Of a stretch of 64,000 bases of DNA, positions 25,858-34,350 are shown piece after piece. The DNA is from Microbulbifer agarilyticus. Lineage in GTDB: Bacteria > Pseudomonadota > Gammaproteobacteria > Pseudomonadales > Cellvibrionaceae. Numbering within the stretch: the first letter of the stretch is position 1; every line of letters begins with the position of its first letter. A program made the position numbers and the translations under genes. Under the pieces are notes generated by a model, which ran no database searches, was not told the origin of the DNA, and saw only the letters and a program-made list of their open reading frames with translations. The DNA lies in contig NZ_JAHVKO010000001.1 of NCBI RefSeq assembly GCF_019800665.1, positions 434,001 through 498,000 of the forward strand, in the 5' to 3' direction.

Positions 25858-26801
25858 TCCGATACCTCACAGAGCTCAGCCTTGAGCACTTCATAGAAGC
25901 AGCGAGAAATGTCCCCTATCAGCAGATTCAGTCGGACCTCTTTCCGGACGTGGACCTGTGGGTGAGGCGGGATGACCTGATCGATCCGCTTATTTCCGGC
26001 AACAAGGCCTACAAGTTGATCCACAACCTGCTGGAAGCGAAGGAGCGGGGCTTGGACACCCTTGTTACCTGCGGCGGCGCCTGGTCGAACCATATACACG
26101 CCACCGCCGCGGCCGGCCAGCGCTTCGGGTTTAACACGATCGGAATTATCCGTGGGGAGCGGCCGCCGGTGCTGAGTGCCATGCTGCAGGATGCCGAGCG
26201 GCTTGGCATGGAGCTTCAGTTTGTGTCCCGCGCCGACTATCGGCGGCGGCATCAGCCGGATTTTTGCGCGAATGCAGGGGTGAACACTTCAGGGGCCTGG
26301 TTTATCCCGGAGGGCGGCGCGAATCAGCAGGGCGCAGAGGGTGTGCGACTGCTCGGCAGGATCATCGGAGAAACACGTCCGGTTGAGTTTGATGAATGTT
26401 GGCTCGCCTGCGGTACGGGTCTGACCCTGGGCGCACTTGCATCCGCTCTTCCGTCATCGATACAGCCTGTGGGGGTTGCCGTATTGAAGGCCGAGCAAAG
26501 TATCGCTGAAGCGCTGGAATTTTGGCGAGCGAATAGCCAAAGGTATTTAAAGCCGGTTCTCATCAACGATGGGTACCACGGAGGTTATGGCAAAAGCACT
26601 GAATCACTGCTGGCCTTCCAGCGCCAATGGGAGAGGCAAACTGAAGTCCCGCTGGACCATGTGTATACCGTCAAGGCTGCTTTTGCGCTTATGAGACACT
26701 GCGCTCAAAATGAAAAAAATATACGTAAGACACATAAAGAGAGCGTGTTAATGGTTCACACCGGAGGGCTTCAGGGAAAGCGTGGGTTGATCAAAAAGTG
26801 A
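25854..26801 (+). CDS. PLP-dependent D-cysteine desulfhydrase / ACC deaminase-family enzyme
   Basis: 315 residues of fold-type II PLP enzyme. The lysine for the internal aldimine is Lys51 in LISGNKAYKL, followed by TLVTCGGAWSNHIHATAAAG, the Ser/Asn/His motif of ACC deaminase and D-cysteine desulfhydrase. It is likely to release pyruvate, ammonia and either sulfide or no sulfide depending on substrate; motifs do not decide this. ATG 25854 overlaps the RES stop (ATGA). Its coupling to a toxin-antitoxin pair is unusual. Confidence 0.8.
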   Translation: MIRYLTELSLEHFIEAARNVPYQQIQSDLFPDVDLWVRRDDLIDPLISGNKAYKLIHNLLEAKERGLDTLVTCGGAWSNHIHATAAAGQRFGFNTIGIIRGERPPVLSAMLQDAERLGMELQFVSRADYRRRHQPDFCANAGVNTSGAWFIPEGGANQQGAEGVRLLGRIIGETRPVEFDECWLACGTGLTLGALASALPSSIQPVGVAVLKAEQSIAEALEFWRANSQRYLKPVLINDGYHGGYGKSTESLLAFQRQWERQTEVPLDHVYTVKAAFALMRHCAQNEKNIRKTHKESVLMVHTGGLQGKRGLIKK

Positions 26802-26824
26802 ACCAAAACACGCAAGATTAGCTC

Positions 26825-26900
26825 GGAAAGTGTACATTCCGGGTGTCGGTGAATCCCTAATGGCTTGATCGCCAGGGGTTCGACTCGCACTTTCCGCTCA
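26825..26900 (+). other. possible tRNA-like relic upstream of nadK
   Basis: An 8-base stem GGAAAGTG/CACTTTCC encloses about 55 bases, is followed by G-CTCA, and contains GGGGTTCGACTC just before the 3' arm. This recalls the acceptor end and T-loop of a tRNA, notably the 8-bp acceptor of tRNA-Sec, but the T-stem is incomplete and no proper anticodon arm forms. Probably degenerate, or a chance structure. Confidence 0.25.
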
Positions 26901-27041
26901 GGCATAATGACGGGCCAATCCGTGGCTTGGAGAGGGCCTTTCGCCCTGTAATGGGCCGGCCTGGTGACAACAATTTACTGCCACGAAAACGTACAGAGAC
27001 CATAACTACATTGGCCCAGATTCGGGCACCTTGGGGGAGCG

Positions 27042-27917
27042 GTGTCGGAATTCCAGAATATTGGCCTGATCGGCCGCACCGATAGTGATAGCGCGGTCCT
27101 CTCGCTGAAACGCCTGATGGCGTTCCTTGAGCGAGAGGGCTACTCCGTCGTGCTCGAAAAGAATACGGCTAATGATGTAGTCAACCACAACGCCCGCGTA
27201 TCCAGTAAAGACAAACTGGGCGAGCTCTGTGACTTGGTCATCGTAGTGGGTGGTGATGGAAGTTTGCTGGCCGCCGCTCGTGCCCTGGCAAAGTTCAGCG
27301 TACCCCTTCTGGGGATCAACCGTGGTCGTCTCGGCTTCCTCACCGATATCACTCCGGATGAAATTGAACAAAAGGTTGGTGAAGTTCTCTCCGGTAAATA
27401 TATGGCGGAAAGCCGATTTCTGTTGGATATGTCTGTCACTCGGGATGGCAAGCCGATCGGTAAAGGGGCGTCACTTAATGATGTAGTTATTCACCCCGGT
27501 GAATTCATCCGCATGATTGAGTTTGACCTGTTTATCGATGGGCAGTTTGTTTATACGCAGCGATCCGATGGGTTGATAGTGTCTACGCCCACCGGGTCTA
27601 CCGCGTATGCGCTGTCTGGTGGTGGGCCGATTATGCATCCGAAACTTGATGCGATCGTTGTCGTCCCTCTCAATCCTCACACGCTCAGTAGTCGACCGAT
27701 CGTGGTTGAAGGCAGCAGCGAATTCAAAGTTGTTATCGGAAAACATAACCCGGCACATTCCTACGTCACGTGCGACGGTCATGATCAGGTAATTACGGAG
27801 CCTGGTGATGTCATTCGCATTCACAAAAAACCGCATCGCCTTACATTGATCCATCCTATAGATCACAACTTTTATGAAACATGTCGGTCCAAACTAGGTT
27901 GGAACCTTAATTTATGA
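27042..27917 (+). CDS. nadK: NAD kinase
   Basis: A 291-residue ATP-NAD kinase that makes NADP+. GGDGS is at 70-74, the NE/D-type substrate motif is in GASLNDVVIHPG, and the glycine-rich TPTGSTAYALSGGGP loop is intact. The start is GTG 27042 with GGGGGAG upstream. A CATAAT with a poor TTCGAC -35 lies at 26879-26908. The stop overlaps the first glycosyltransferase of the polysaccharide island by 4 bases, so the island's left end is translationally joined to this core gene. Confidence 0.95.
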   Translation: MSEFQNIGLIGRTDSDSAVLSLKRLMAFLEREGYSVVLEKNTANDVVNHNARVSSKDKLGELCDLVIVVGGDGSLLAAARALAKFSVPLLGINRGRLGFLTDITPDEIEQKVGEVLSGKYMAESRFLLDMSVTRDGKPIGKGASLNDVVIHPGEFIRMIEFDLFIDGQFVYTQRSDGLIVSTPTGSTAYALSGGGPIMHPKLDAIVVVPLNPHTLSSRPIVVEGSSEFKVVIGKHNPAHSYVTCDGHDQVITEPGDVIRIHKKPHRLTLIHPIDHNFYETCRSKLGWNLNL

Positions 27918-28630
27918 TCTCAGCTGTAACCACCTTCCACCGCGAAGGTTACCTCGCACAAATTACCTTGAACTCGATTGAGCGGTGTAGAGATTACTGT
28001 GAACAAAGGGGCTTGAAGGTTGAGCTGGTGTTTGTTCTGGATCGTGCTGACGCTTTAACAAACAAGCTCGTTAGGGAGCACAGTTGTGTTAAAGCCGGTG
28101 ATGTTTTGATAGAAGCGTCAAATGGTGATTTGGGCTTATCGAGAAATTTAGGTATTAGCAAAGCGGGCGGGGAATTTATTGCCATACTCGATGGCGATGA
28201 TCTTTATTCTGAAAGCTGGCTGTTTGACTCCGTTGAATTCATAAAGGCTCGAGGGAACCACATCATCTGCCACCCCGAGATGGTTGTTAACTTTGGCATG
28301 TATAACTCGTATTGTCAGCAAGTCGATCAAGAAAGCGAAGAGTTCGACGTTGATGGGCTCTTCGCAACAAATTTCTGGACGGCCTGGGTGGTTGCACATC
28401 GTGACGTTTTTCAGCAGGTCGAATATGCCAAGAGTGATCACCTGACTTCAGGCTTTGGGCACGAAGATTGGCATTGGAATTGTGAAACGATTCACAGGGG
28501 CTATATCCATAAATTAGTCCCCGAGACGTGTGGTTTTTACCGCAGAAAGACCGTTTCTTTGCTCAGTGAGCAATTATCCAAGAGGGTGCATATTCGTAAA
28601 ACGTCTTTGTTTGCGAAGAGCGAGAAGTGA
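27914..28630 (+). CDS. GT2-type glycosyltransferase
   Basis: 238 residues of GT-A fold: SAVTTFHREGYLAQITLNSI at the N-terminus, NGDLGLSRNLGISKAGGEFIAILDGDD with the metal-binding DGDD, and a later HEDWHWN motif (the ED/W acceptor motif of GT2). No membrane segment, so it acts at the cytoplasmic face. It starts within the nadK stop (ATGA). Donor and acceptor sugars cannot be read from sequence. Confidence 0.85.
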   Translation: MISAVTTFHREGYLAQITLNSIERCRDYCEQRGLKVELVFVLDRADALTNKLVREHSCVKAGDVLIEASNGDLGLSRNLGISKAGGEFIAILDGDDLYSESWLFDSVEFIKARGNHIICHPEMVVNFGMYNSYCQQVDQESEEFDVDGLFATNFWTAWVVAHRDVFQQVEYAKSDHLTSGFGHEDWHWNCETIHRGYIHKLVPETCGFYRRKTVSLLSEQLSKRVHIRKTSLFAKSEK

Positions 28631-28637
28631 GTATCTG

Positions 28638-30095
28638 ATGTATAGAATTGCACTCTACGTATATAAGCGGTTGTACGTCTACATCCTTATGCGTATTCCG
28701 TTGGCAGAACGTCGTCGGGTAATTAATTTTCTGAACAGGGTTCGCGGGAAATTATTTCCTAAGTATTACTCTCCTTCGGTGAATGTAACTGAGCCAATCA
28801 CTTTAAATCAAAAGTGGAATCCCCCAATGCCAGACTGGTTGCAGTCTGAAATGGGCGAGTTGTCTCACTTGGAGTTCCATTTAAATACGGAAGAGGCAAA
28901 TCTGGCCAAATTTGAACATTTTGTTGTCGGGATTAAGGCCGCTTCCGGAAAGAAATATCGAGAACTGTTATCTGTTATTCCCAAAACGCGATATGACTAC
29001 GTTCTAATTGCTCCGTGGATCAAATTAGGTGGTGCAGATCTCGCAATATTGCATCACCTCTCATACTTGAGTCGACATGGGAAGGATGTATTGCTGGTCC
29101 TTACCGAGCCAGAGTTGTCGACACGTCTAGACCGGGTTCCTGGTGAGGTTGACATTCTGGAGTTTGGGCGTCATGTAAATGACCTGATGTTTGATGAACA
29201 GCGGCATTTACTTGATCGGTTGCTAATTGAATTTGCTCCAGATGTGATCCATGTCGTTAACTCTCGCTTGGGCTGGTATTCCCTCAAAGTCAGTGGCACC
29301 GCAATTTCTTCGGTATCAGATGTCTACGTGTCGTTATATTGTGATGATATAGATAGCGCAGGGTGTCCTGTAGGGTATGGAAGGGAGTTTTTGGTTCCAT
29401 CGTTTCCCTATATCAAGCGTGTGATCACTGATAACTCAGTCTATGTCGAGACTTTGAGGAAAGCGTTTGGGTTGCCGAAAGAGAAGTTCGCTGTTGTTCG
29501 CTTGCCCACAGACGAGAAGTTGCTGGAGCTTGAGGTCGACCACAGCGATAAATCACAAGACATTTTGTGGTGTGGCCGACTTGATGCGCAAAAAAGACCC
29601 GAGCTCCTAGTTCAGATATCCAGGCTGCTTCCCAATGTAAATTTCCATGTATACGGTCAAGTAGTAACAGGAAATAATAATGATATTGCTCGCGAACTGA
29701 TTGAGCGGCCAAATATTAAGCTACATGAGCCGTTTGATCGTTTCATTGATGTGGCGCGCGAGTACAGAGTGATTCTAAATACATCGGCATGGGACGGTTT
29801 GCCGAATATCCTCGTCGAGGCTGCGGCGGCAGGCCTACTGATTATCACTTCGGATGTGGGCGGAATATCGGACCTGGTAACACAAACAACAGGGTATGTT
29901 GTCGTTAATCATTCAGAACCGGGTGAGTATGTTAAGTGCATTGAGGCGTGCTTGGAAGACCCGGCCAAGTCTTTGGAAAAGGTGGTTGGTGCCAGGGAGC
30001 AGATTAAAAAACACCATACACGATTGGCGTTTGACCGCTCAATGACCGAGTTGTTAGAGGCTGATCCAGTAGGCCATCTGTTAGAGACGGTTTAA
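28638..30095 (+). CDS. GT4-type glycosyltransferase
   Basis: About 485 residues. After a basic N-terminal region and a GT-B N-domain (YVLIAPWIKLGGADLAILHHL), the C-domain has ILWCGRLDAQKRPELLV and the EAAAAGLLIITSDVGG donor-nucleotide motif with the preceding WDGLPNILVE, typical of GT4. ATG 28638 begins 8 bases after the upstream stop; a longer frame to 28530 overlaps the previous gene and is unlikely. Product role: chain assembly in the island's glycan. Confidence 0.85.
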   Translation: MYRIALYVYKRLYVYILMRIPLAERRRVINFLNRVRGKLFPKYYSPSVNVTEPITLNQKWNPPMPDWLQSEMGELSHLEFHLNTEEANLAKFEHFVVGIKAASGKKYRELLSVIPKTRYDYVLIAPWIKLGGADLAILHHLSYLSRHGKDVLLVLTEPELSTRLDRVPGEVDILEFGRHVNDLMFDEQRHLLDRLLIEFAPDVIHVVNSRLGWYSLKVSGTAISSVSDVYVSLYCDDIDSAGCPVGYGREFLVPSFPYIKRVITDNSVYVETLRKAFGLPKEKFAVVRLPTDEKLLELEVDHSDKSQDILWCGRLDAQKRPELLVQISRLLPNVNFHVYGQVVTGNNNDIARELIERPNIKLHEPFDRFIDVAREYRVILNTSAWDGLPNILVEAAAAGLLIITSDVGGISDLVTQTTGYVVVNHSEPGEYVKCIEACLEDPAKSLEKVVGAREQIKKHHTRLAFDRSMTELLEADPVGHLLETV

Positions 30096-31073
30096 ATGAG
30101 CAAGCGCATAAAATTCTGTACGGTTGTTACGCCTGACTATCTGTCGCAAGCGCTGTCGATGGTTTCATCTCTGTTGCAAACTCAAAAAGGTGACCTTTGT
30201 GACATCGATGTTTCGATTTTTGTGGTTGGTGGTGTTTCAGGCCAGGAGGCATCTCTCCCAAAGGTTAGTTTGCGGGCAGTCGATGAGGTAATCCCTTTCG
30301 CTGCGCTACAAGAGCTTGGTAAGCATTATTCATTTACTGAGCTGTGCTGCTTTTTAAAACCATTGGTGATGGAGCATTTACTCGAAACGGATTGTGATGC
30401 GGTGCTTTACGTAGATTCAGACCTGTACTTCACCGGTGACATCATTGAAGAGTTCCTAGCTAATCCATCAGATATTGTATTGACCCCTCATGTTTCAGCA
30501 GTAGGTGCGAATGACATTCAGCAAGTTCACTCTATTCTGAAAGCGGGAGTATTTAATGCCGGTTTCGTCGGCGTATGTAATTCTCATGAAGGGAAAAGCT
30601 TCGCGCTATGGTGGAAGCTATGTGTTAGCTATTCTTCCAAAATATTTTTGCCTGCCAATTTGAATGCGGATCAGCGCTGGTTGGATATGGTACCGGTAAT
30701 TTTTCCCACGGCGGATCAGAAGGGGAAGGCGGGATGGAATGTTGGGCATTGGAATATCGCTGAAATAGCCCACTCTGATAGTGGCCAGGAATGGCTGGAG
30801 AAGGTTCGTTTCTTCCATTTCAGTGGCTACAAGCCGGGTTCTGAGCGATTCTCTATTCATTCCACCTTGAAGGTTTCTGATTTCCCAGGGCTTGAGCGGG
30901 TGCTGGCAGAGTATTCGGAGCGGCTAGACTCTTTTCGAAAGTATGATCAAAAACCGAATTTTACACTTGTGCGATCAAGGTGGAAGCGATTGCTTCGCCA
31001 TGCGTCAAACTTCCTGGAAAGATCGGTGAACGCCATGGCGAAATCAGGGAAAGACCTGAGAAGCCATTATTGA
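30096..31073 (+). CDS. GT8-like glycosyltransferase
   Basis: 325 residues. FCTVVTPDYLSQALSMVSSL opens a GT-A fold, and VLYVDSDLYFTGDI supplies the DxD metal motif, as in GT8-like retaining transferases. VFNAGFVGV matches the NAG motif downstream of DxD, and HFSGYKPG is a late donor-contact segment. The ATG abuts the previous stop with no gap, so the genes are coupled. The basic C-terminus may contact membrane. Confidence 0.78.
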   Translation: MSKRIKFCTVVTPDYLSQALSMVSSLLQTQKGDLCDIDVSIFVVGGVSGQEASLPKVSLRAVDEVIPFAALQELGKHYSFTELCCFLKPLVMEHLLETDCDAVLYVDSDLYFTGDIIEEFLANPSDIVLTPHVSAVGANDIQQVHSILKAGVFNAGFVGVCNSHEGKSFALWWKLCVSYSSKIFLPANLNADQRWLDMVPVIFPTADQKGKAGWNVGHWNIAEIAHSDSGQEWLEKVRFFHFSGYKPGSERFSIHSTLKVSDFPGLERVLAEYSERLDSFRKYDQKPNFTLVRSRWKRLLRHASNFLERSVNAMAKSGKDLRSHY

Positions 31074-31202
31074 TCATGCGTCTCTTTTCTTTCCTGTTGG
31101 TTTCTTGCAAAGCATTCTTGTCTGCCTCGTTATTCCTGGTCTGCCTGAAACGTTTGTGGTAATTCCGGTGTGAGAATGTGGAATTAGAGGTTTATATATC
31201 AT

Positions 31203-31871
31203 ATGGCAAATTTCAGTAAATTATTAATTGTTACTTACGGTAGAAGTGGCTCCACATTGTTGCAGGCGCTGCTCAACTCTATACCGGGTTATTTCATTCG
31301 GGGCGAAAATAGCAACTTATGCTGGGGTTTGTTTCGTTCTTATAATTCCCTGCTTCGCGCGCTTGAACATACGAAAGGTAAGGACGGTGACGTTACGGTT
31401 CCTACACATCCGTGGTATGACGTTAACAAGATGGATCTTGAGAAATATTTGGAAGATGCGAGAGCGTTGTCTGCGGCTCAGTTAATTGGTTCTGAAGATA
31501 ACCATTCTGTAGTTGGATTCAAGGAAATTCGTTACGCGGCAGACTACGCGCTGCCACAGTTTGAAGAATATATGAAGTTTCTCGAGCTCCTTTTCCCGGA
31601 TACGGCGTTTATTTTCAATACCAGAAATCATGATGCGGTCGCAAAATCCGGATGGTGGGCAAATATGAAGCCGGAGAAAGTCCTGAATAAGCTTCAGGAG
31701 GCGGATAGAAAATTCGCTGCATTCCATGAAGAGAATAAGGGAAAATCTATCGTTATTGATTACGACAGATTGGTCGGGGGTGAGGATGCTGTAAGGCTCT
31801 ACAGATTTTTGGGAGAAAATTTTGATCAAACAACTTTTGATTCAGTGCTGAATAGAAAACATAGTTATTGA
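31203..31871 (+). CDS. sulfotransferase, first tandem copy
   Basis: 222 residues of PAPS-dependent sulfotransferase fold. The 5'-phosphosulfate loop is TYGRSGSTLL (11-20). The 3'-phosphate site is NTRNHDAVAKSGW with Arg141 and Ser149 in the usual spacing. A final YRFLGE segment is also common in the family. It transfers sulfate from PAPS, most likely to a sugar hydroxyl given its neighbours. It is strongly similar to the next gene. It starts 129 bases after the GT8-like gene; the ribosome site is weak (TTAGAGGT at distance). Confidence 0.85.
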   Translation: MANFSKLLIVTYGRSGSTLLQALLNSIPGYFIRGENSNLCWGLFRSYNSLLRALEHTKGKDGDVTVPTHPWYDVNKMDLEKYLEDARALSAAQLIGSEDNHSVVGFKEIRYAADYALPQFEEYMKFLELLFPDTAFIFNTRNHDAVAKSGWWANMKPEKVLNKLQEADRKFAAFHEENKGKSIVIDYDRLVGGEDAVRLYRFLGENFDQTTFDSVLNRKHSY

Positions 31872-31911
31872 TTTAATCGCGGTATTTTCCAAAATTTTGT
31901 AGGTGTTGTCG

Positions 31912-32583
31912 GTGGCAAAGTTCAAAACAGTGTTGGTTGTAACGTATGGGCGGAGTGGGTCTACCCTTTTACAGGGGCTGCTGAACTCGATACCCGGGTA
32001 TTACATAAGGGGTGAAAATAGTAACTTTTGCTGGGGCTTGTATAAATCTTATCAATCGTTAGTTCATTCCATGTCTTTTAACAACGATAAGTTCGGGAGC
32101 ATATCCTCTCCTTCACACCCCTGGTTTGGTGTATCGATGATGGATGAGTCCGAATTTTTGAAGAGTATGTCGCACCTGGCATGCGGTCAATTACTTGATA
32201 GTGATTCGCAAGACGTCCGTGTTAGGGGGTTTAAAGAGATTAGCTATATTTCCCCCCAAATTTTGCAGGACTTTGATGGATATTTAGGCTTTCTGCAGAA
32301 AATCTTTCCGGATGTCGGGTTTGTTTTTAACGTGCGTGACAACGACGCCGTTGCTAATTCGGGGTGGTGGAAGAATCGGGATCCAGAGCAGGTGAAAAAA
32401 TCTCTGCGTAATGCGGAGAAAACTTTTGAGAAGTATGTGTCAGAGCATCCCGAGAACTCTACTTTGATTTCGTATGAGGGTTTACTCTCTGGGGTAGATG
32501 CCGAAAAGTTGTATGGTTTCCTGGGTGAGTCGTTCGACAAGAAGAGTTTTGAGCGAGTGATCGGGACGAGGCACAGTTATTGA
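31912..32583 (+). CDS. sulfotransferase, second tandem copy
   Basis: 223 residues, paralogous to the preceding gene along its length: both share TYGRSGSTLLQ, LLNSIPGY, IRGENSN and CWGL near the N-terminus and end in HSY. The 3'-PAPS site is NVRDNDAVANSGWW (Arg142, Ser150). GTG 31912 is chosen because it aligns with the sister protein's start and has AGGT eight bases upstream; GTG 31903 is possible. Divergence in the middle suggests a different acceptor position. The gene converges with the ABC exporter genes. Confidence 0.83.
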   Translation: MAKFKTVLVVTYGRSGSTLLQGLLNSIPGYYIRGENSNFCWGLYKSYQSLVHSMSFNNDKFGSISSPSHPWFGVSMMDESEFLKSMSHLACGQLLDSDSQDVRVRGFKEISYISPQILQDFDGYLGFLQKIFPDVGFVFNVRDNDAVANSGWWKNRDPEQVKKSLRNAEKTFEKYVSEHPENSTLISYEGLLSGVDAEKLYGFLGESFDKKSFERVIGTRHSY

Positions 32584-32592
32584 TGCTAATTA

Positions 32593-32630
32593 CGCCCACT
32601 CCACTTTTAAGCGCTAGCTTCGAGTGGGCG
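32593..32630. terminator. hairpin between convergent sulfotransferase and wzt genes
   Basis: Nine-base arms CGCCCACTC/GAGTGGGCG enclose a 20-base loop in the 66-base convergent gap. There is no T-tract, so the terminator call is tentative. Confidence 0.4.
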
Positions 32631-32649
32631 CCCGTATATCCGACCTAGA

Positions 32650-33372
32650 CTAGACTGAAAGCTCAGCCTTGGGTGCGGCGCGGGTTGGCGTATCCATATA
32701 AGCGTCCACTACATACTGGGCGTCCCCGAGCATTTTTACCCGCCCAGACTCAATCCACATTACCCTGTCGCAGAGATTTTTCAGCGTTGCAGTAGAATGT
32801 GAAACAAGCACAACAGTCTGGTCCGAATTGACTTTCTGCTTTAGTTCTTCCGACGATTTTTTCCGGAACTCTTTATCGCCCACGCCAAGAATTTCGTCCA
32901 GCAAAAGAATTTCTGGCAGTGAATGAATGGCGATTGAAAAGCCTAGCCTGGCCCGTTCCCCCGCCGAATAGGTGCCTACAGGCTGATCCATAAGGTGAGG
33001 AATCGAGCCATATTCACCAATCTTCGAGATCAGGTTTTTTGACTCCCGTATCGACATCCCCTGGGTTACCAGCGCCATAATTGCATTATCGCGGCCACTT
33101 AGATTTTTATTGAATCCAAGGTTAAGCGACAGAAGCTGAGACTTAATACCCGGCGGCCTTGTAATCGTGCCAGAGTTGGGCTTGATAAGGTCGGCGAGGA
33201 GTTTCAGCAATGTAGACTTTCCGGCACCATTGCGACCGATAACGCCTAGGGTTTCGCCTTTTAGCAGGTCAAATGAAATGTCCTTCAGGACATACTCTTT
33301 TGTGGAGAAAAGACTTCGTTTTCTCTTAAACGCTATGCCAACCTTATCGAAAGAGAGAACGCATTCTTTCAT
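32650..33372 (-). CDS. polysaccharide ABC exporter ATPase (Wzt/KpsT type)
   Basis: 240 residues of ABC ATPase: Walker A GRNGAGKST (46-54), signature YSAGERARLG, Walker B EILLLDEIL and the H-loop VLVSHS. The protein lacks the extra C-terminal carbohydrate-binding domain of long Wzt proteins, so it resembles KpsT and short Wzt forms. With the adjacent permease it would export a finished, lipid-linked glycan across the inner membrane. Its start overlaps the permease stop by 4 bases. Confidence 0.92.
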   Translation of the reverse strand: MKECVLSFDKVGIAFKRKRSLFSTKEYVLKDISFDLLKGETLGVIGRNGAGKSTLLKLLADLIKPNSGTITRPPGIKSQLLSLNLGFNKNLSGRDNAIMALVTQGMSIRESKNLISKIGEYGSIPHLMDQPVGTYSAGERARLGFSIAIHSLPEILLLDEILGVGDKEFRKKSSEELKQKVNSDQTVVLVSHSTATLKNLCDRVMWIESGRVKMLGDAQYVVDAYMDTPTRAAPKAELSV

Positions 33373-34136
33373 GTCATAACCCGCAGGTAGTAGCGATCCA
33401 ATAGATAGAGTTTTGCTGCTCCAATTAGGGTGGCGATCCCGCCAAACAGCAAGGGGTATAGCAATTCCGCAAATGACAGGGGCTGGTTATCTAGTAACAC
33501 TGTCCGGTATGCGTCGATGATACTGGCGAACGGGTTTAATCGTAGAATTTCCTGGGTGTGCTCTGGGCGAGTGTCAATATCGAAAAATATACCGGCCGTA
33601 AACAAGACAGCGGTCATCGACAGAGAGACTAGATGTTTGAGGTCCGGAATCAGGGGCACCAAAGATGCCGTCAGGTAACTCAGTCCAAGGGTCAGCACAA
33701 GCTGGCAGAGCACAATCAACGGTAAGTGGATCCAAGCCGCTCCGGGAGCGTATCCGCCAAAGGACAGGAACGCCATAATTAGCGGCAAAACGAGCATAAA
33801 GCGGATGAACATGGACAAGTTCACAGCGGTGGGGAAGATCCATTTCGGAAGGTAGAACTGTGACAATATTCCCAAGTTGCTATTAATGGATGTGCTACTG
33901 CCGGTAATGGCGGAAGAACTCCACTTAAACGGCAATATCCCGCAGATCAAAAAATAGACAAACGTGCTGCCGCTACCGTTTCCGCGAATTCCAGTGCTAA
34001 AGGCAACGTAAAAAAGGGCGGTGAGTAGAAGGGGCTCAAGCACCCACCACAAAGTGCCAAGATAAGAGTTCTCTGAATCTGCCTTGAGAGCCCCGATACC
34101 TCTCACCCAAATGATACTTAACGCATTACGCAACAT
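33369..34136 (-). CDS. polysaccharide ABC exporter permease (Wzm/KpsM type)
   Basis: 255 residues with about six membrane segments and the ABC-2 architecture (WWVLEPLLLTALFYVAFSTGI; MFIRFMLVLPLIMAFLSF; LRLNPFASIIDAYRTVLL). The LNPF motif before the last segments is common in O-antigen/capsule permeases. It forms the export pair with the ATPase. It is divergent from the GT4 gene across about 200 bases that contain a palindrome. ABC export implies no Wzy polymerase, and none is seen. Confidence 0.9.
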   Translation of the reverse strand: MLRNALSIIWVRGIGALKADSENSYLGTLWWVLEPLLLTALFYVAFSTGIRGNGSGSTFVYFLICGILPFKWSSSAITGSSTSINSNLGILSQFYLPKWIFPTAVNLSMFIRFMLVLPLIMAFLSFGGYAPGAAWIHLPLIVLCQLVLTLGLSYLTASLVPLIPDLKHLVSLSMTAVLFTAGIFFDIDTRPEHTQEILRLNPFASIIDAYRTVLLDNQPLSFAELLYPLLFGGIATLIGAAKLYLLDRYYLRVMT

Positions 34137-34207
34137 CAGGTGCGACCACTAGTTTGGGCGTGTAAGTTGAACAACATCAAATTCCACCATGCTTTCTTCC
34201 GGAAGCG

Positions 34208-34222
34208 GCCAATTCAATTGGC
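34208..34222. promoter_or_regulatory. operator-like palindrome in the divergent exporter/GT4 gap
   Basis: GCCAATT-C-AATTGGC is a perfect 7-bp inverted repeat about 70 bases upstream of wzm and 130 upstream of the GT4 gene. It is suited to a dimeric regulator. No regulator gene is adjacent. Confidence 0.35.
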
Positions 34223-34350
34223 TTCAATCGCTTCTGCTGGTAACCTTCCTACAACCCGCGAATATACAAGAAATCTATAGAAAACAATAGGCTGTGGCCG
34301 GTTCTGGCTGCAGTGAAAAGGCAAGTTTTCTGGTCATCGGAAGTACCCCC

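Noticed and set aside
31076-31162. 28-codon hydrophobic frame between the GT8-like gene and the first sulfotransferase
   Set aside because: It starts 3 bases after the upstream stop and looks like a membrane segment, but it has no ribosome site and no family resemblance.
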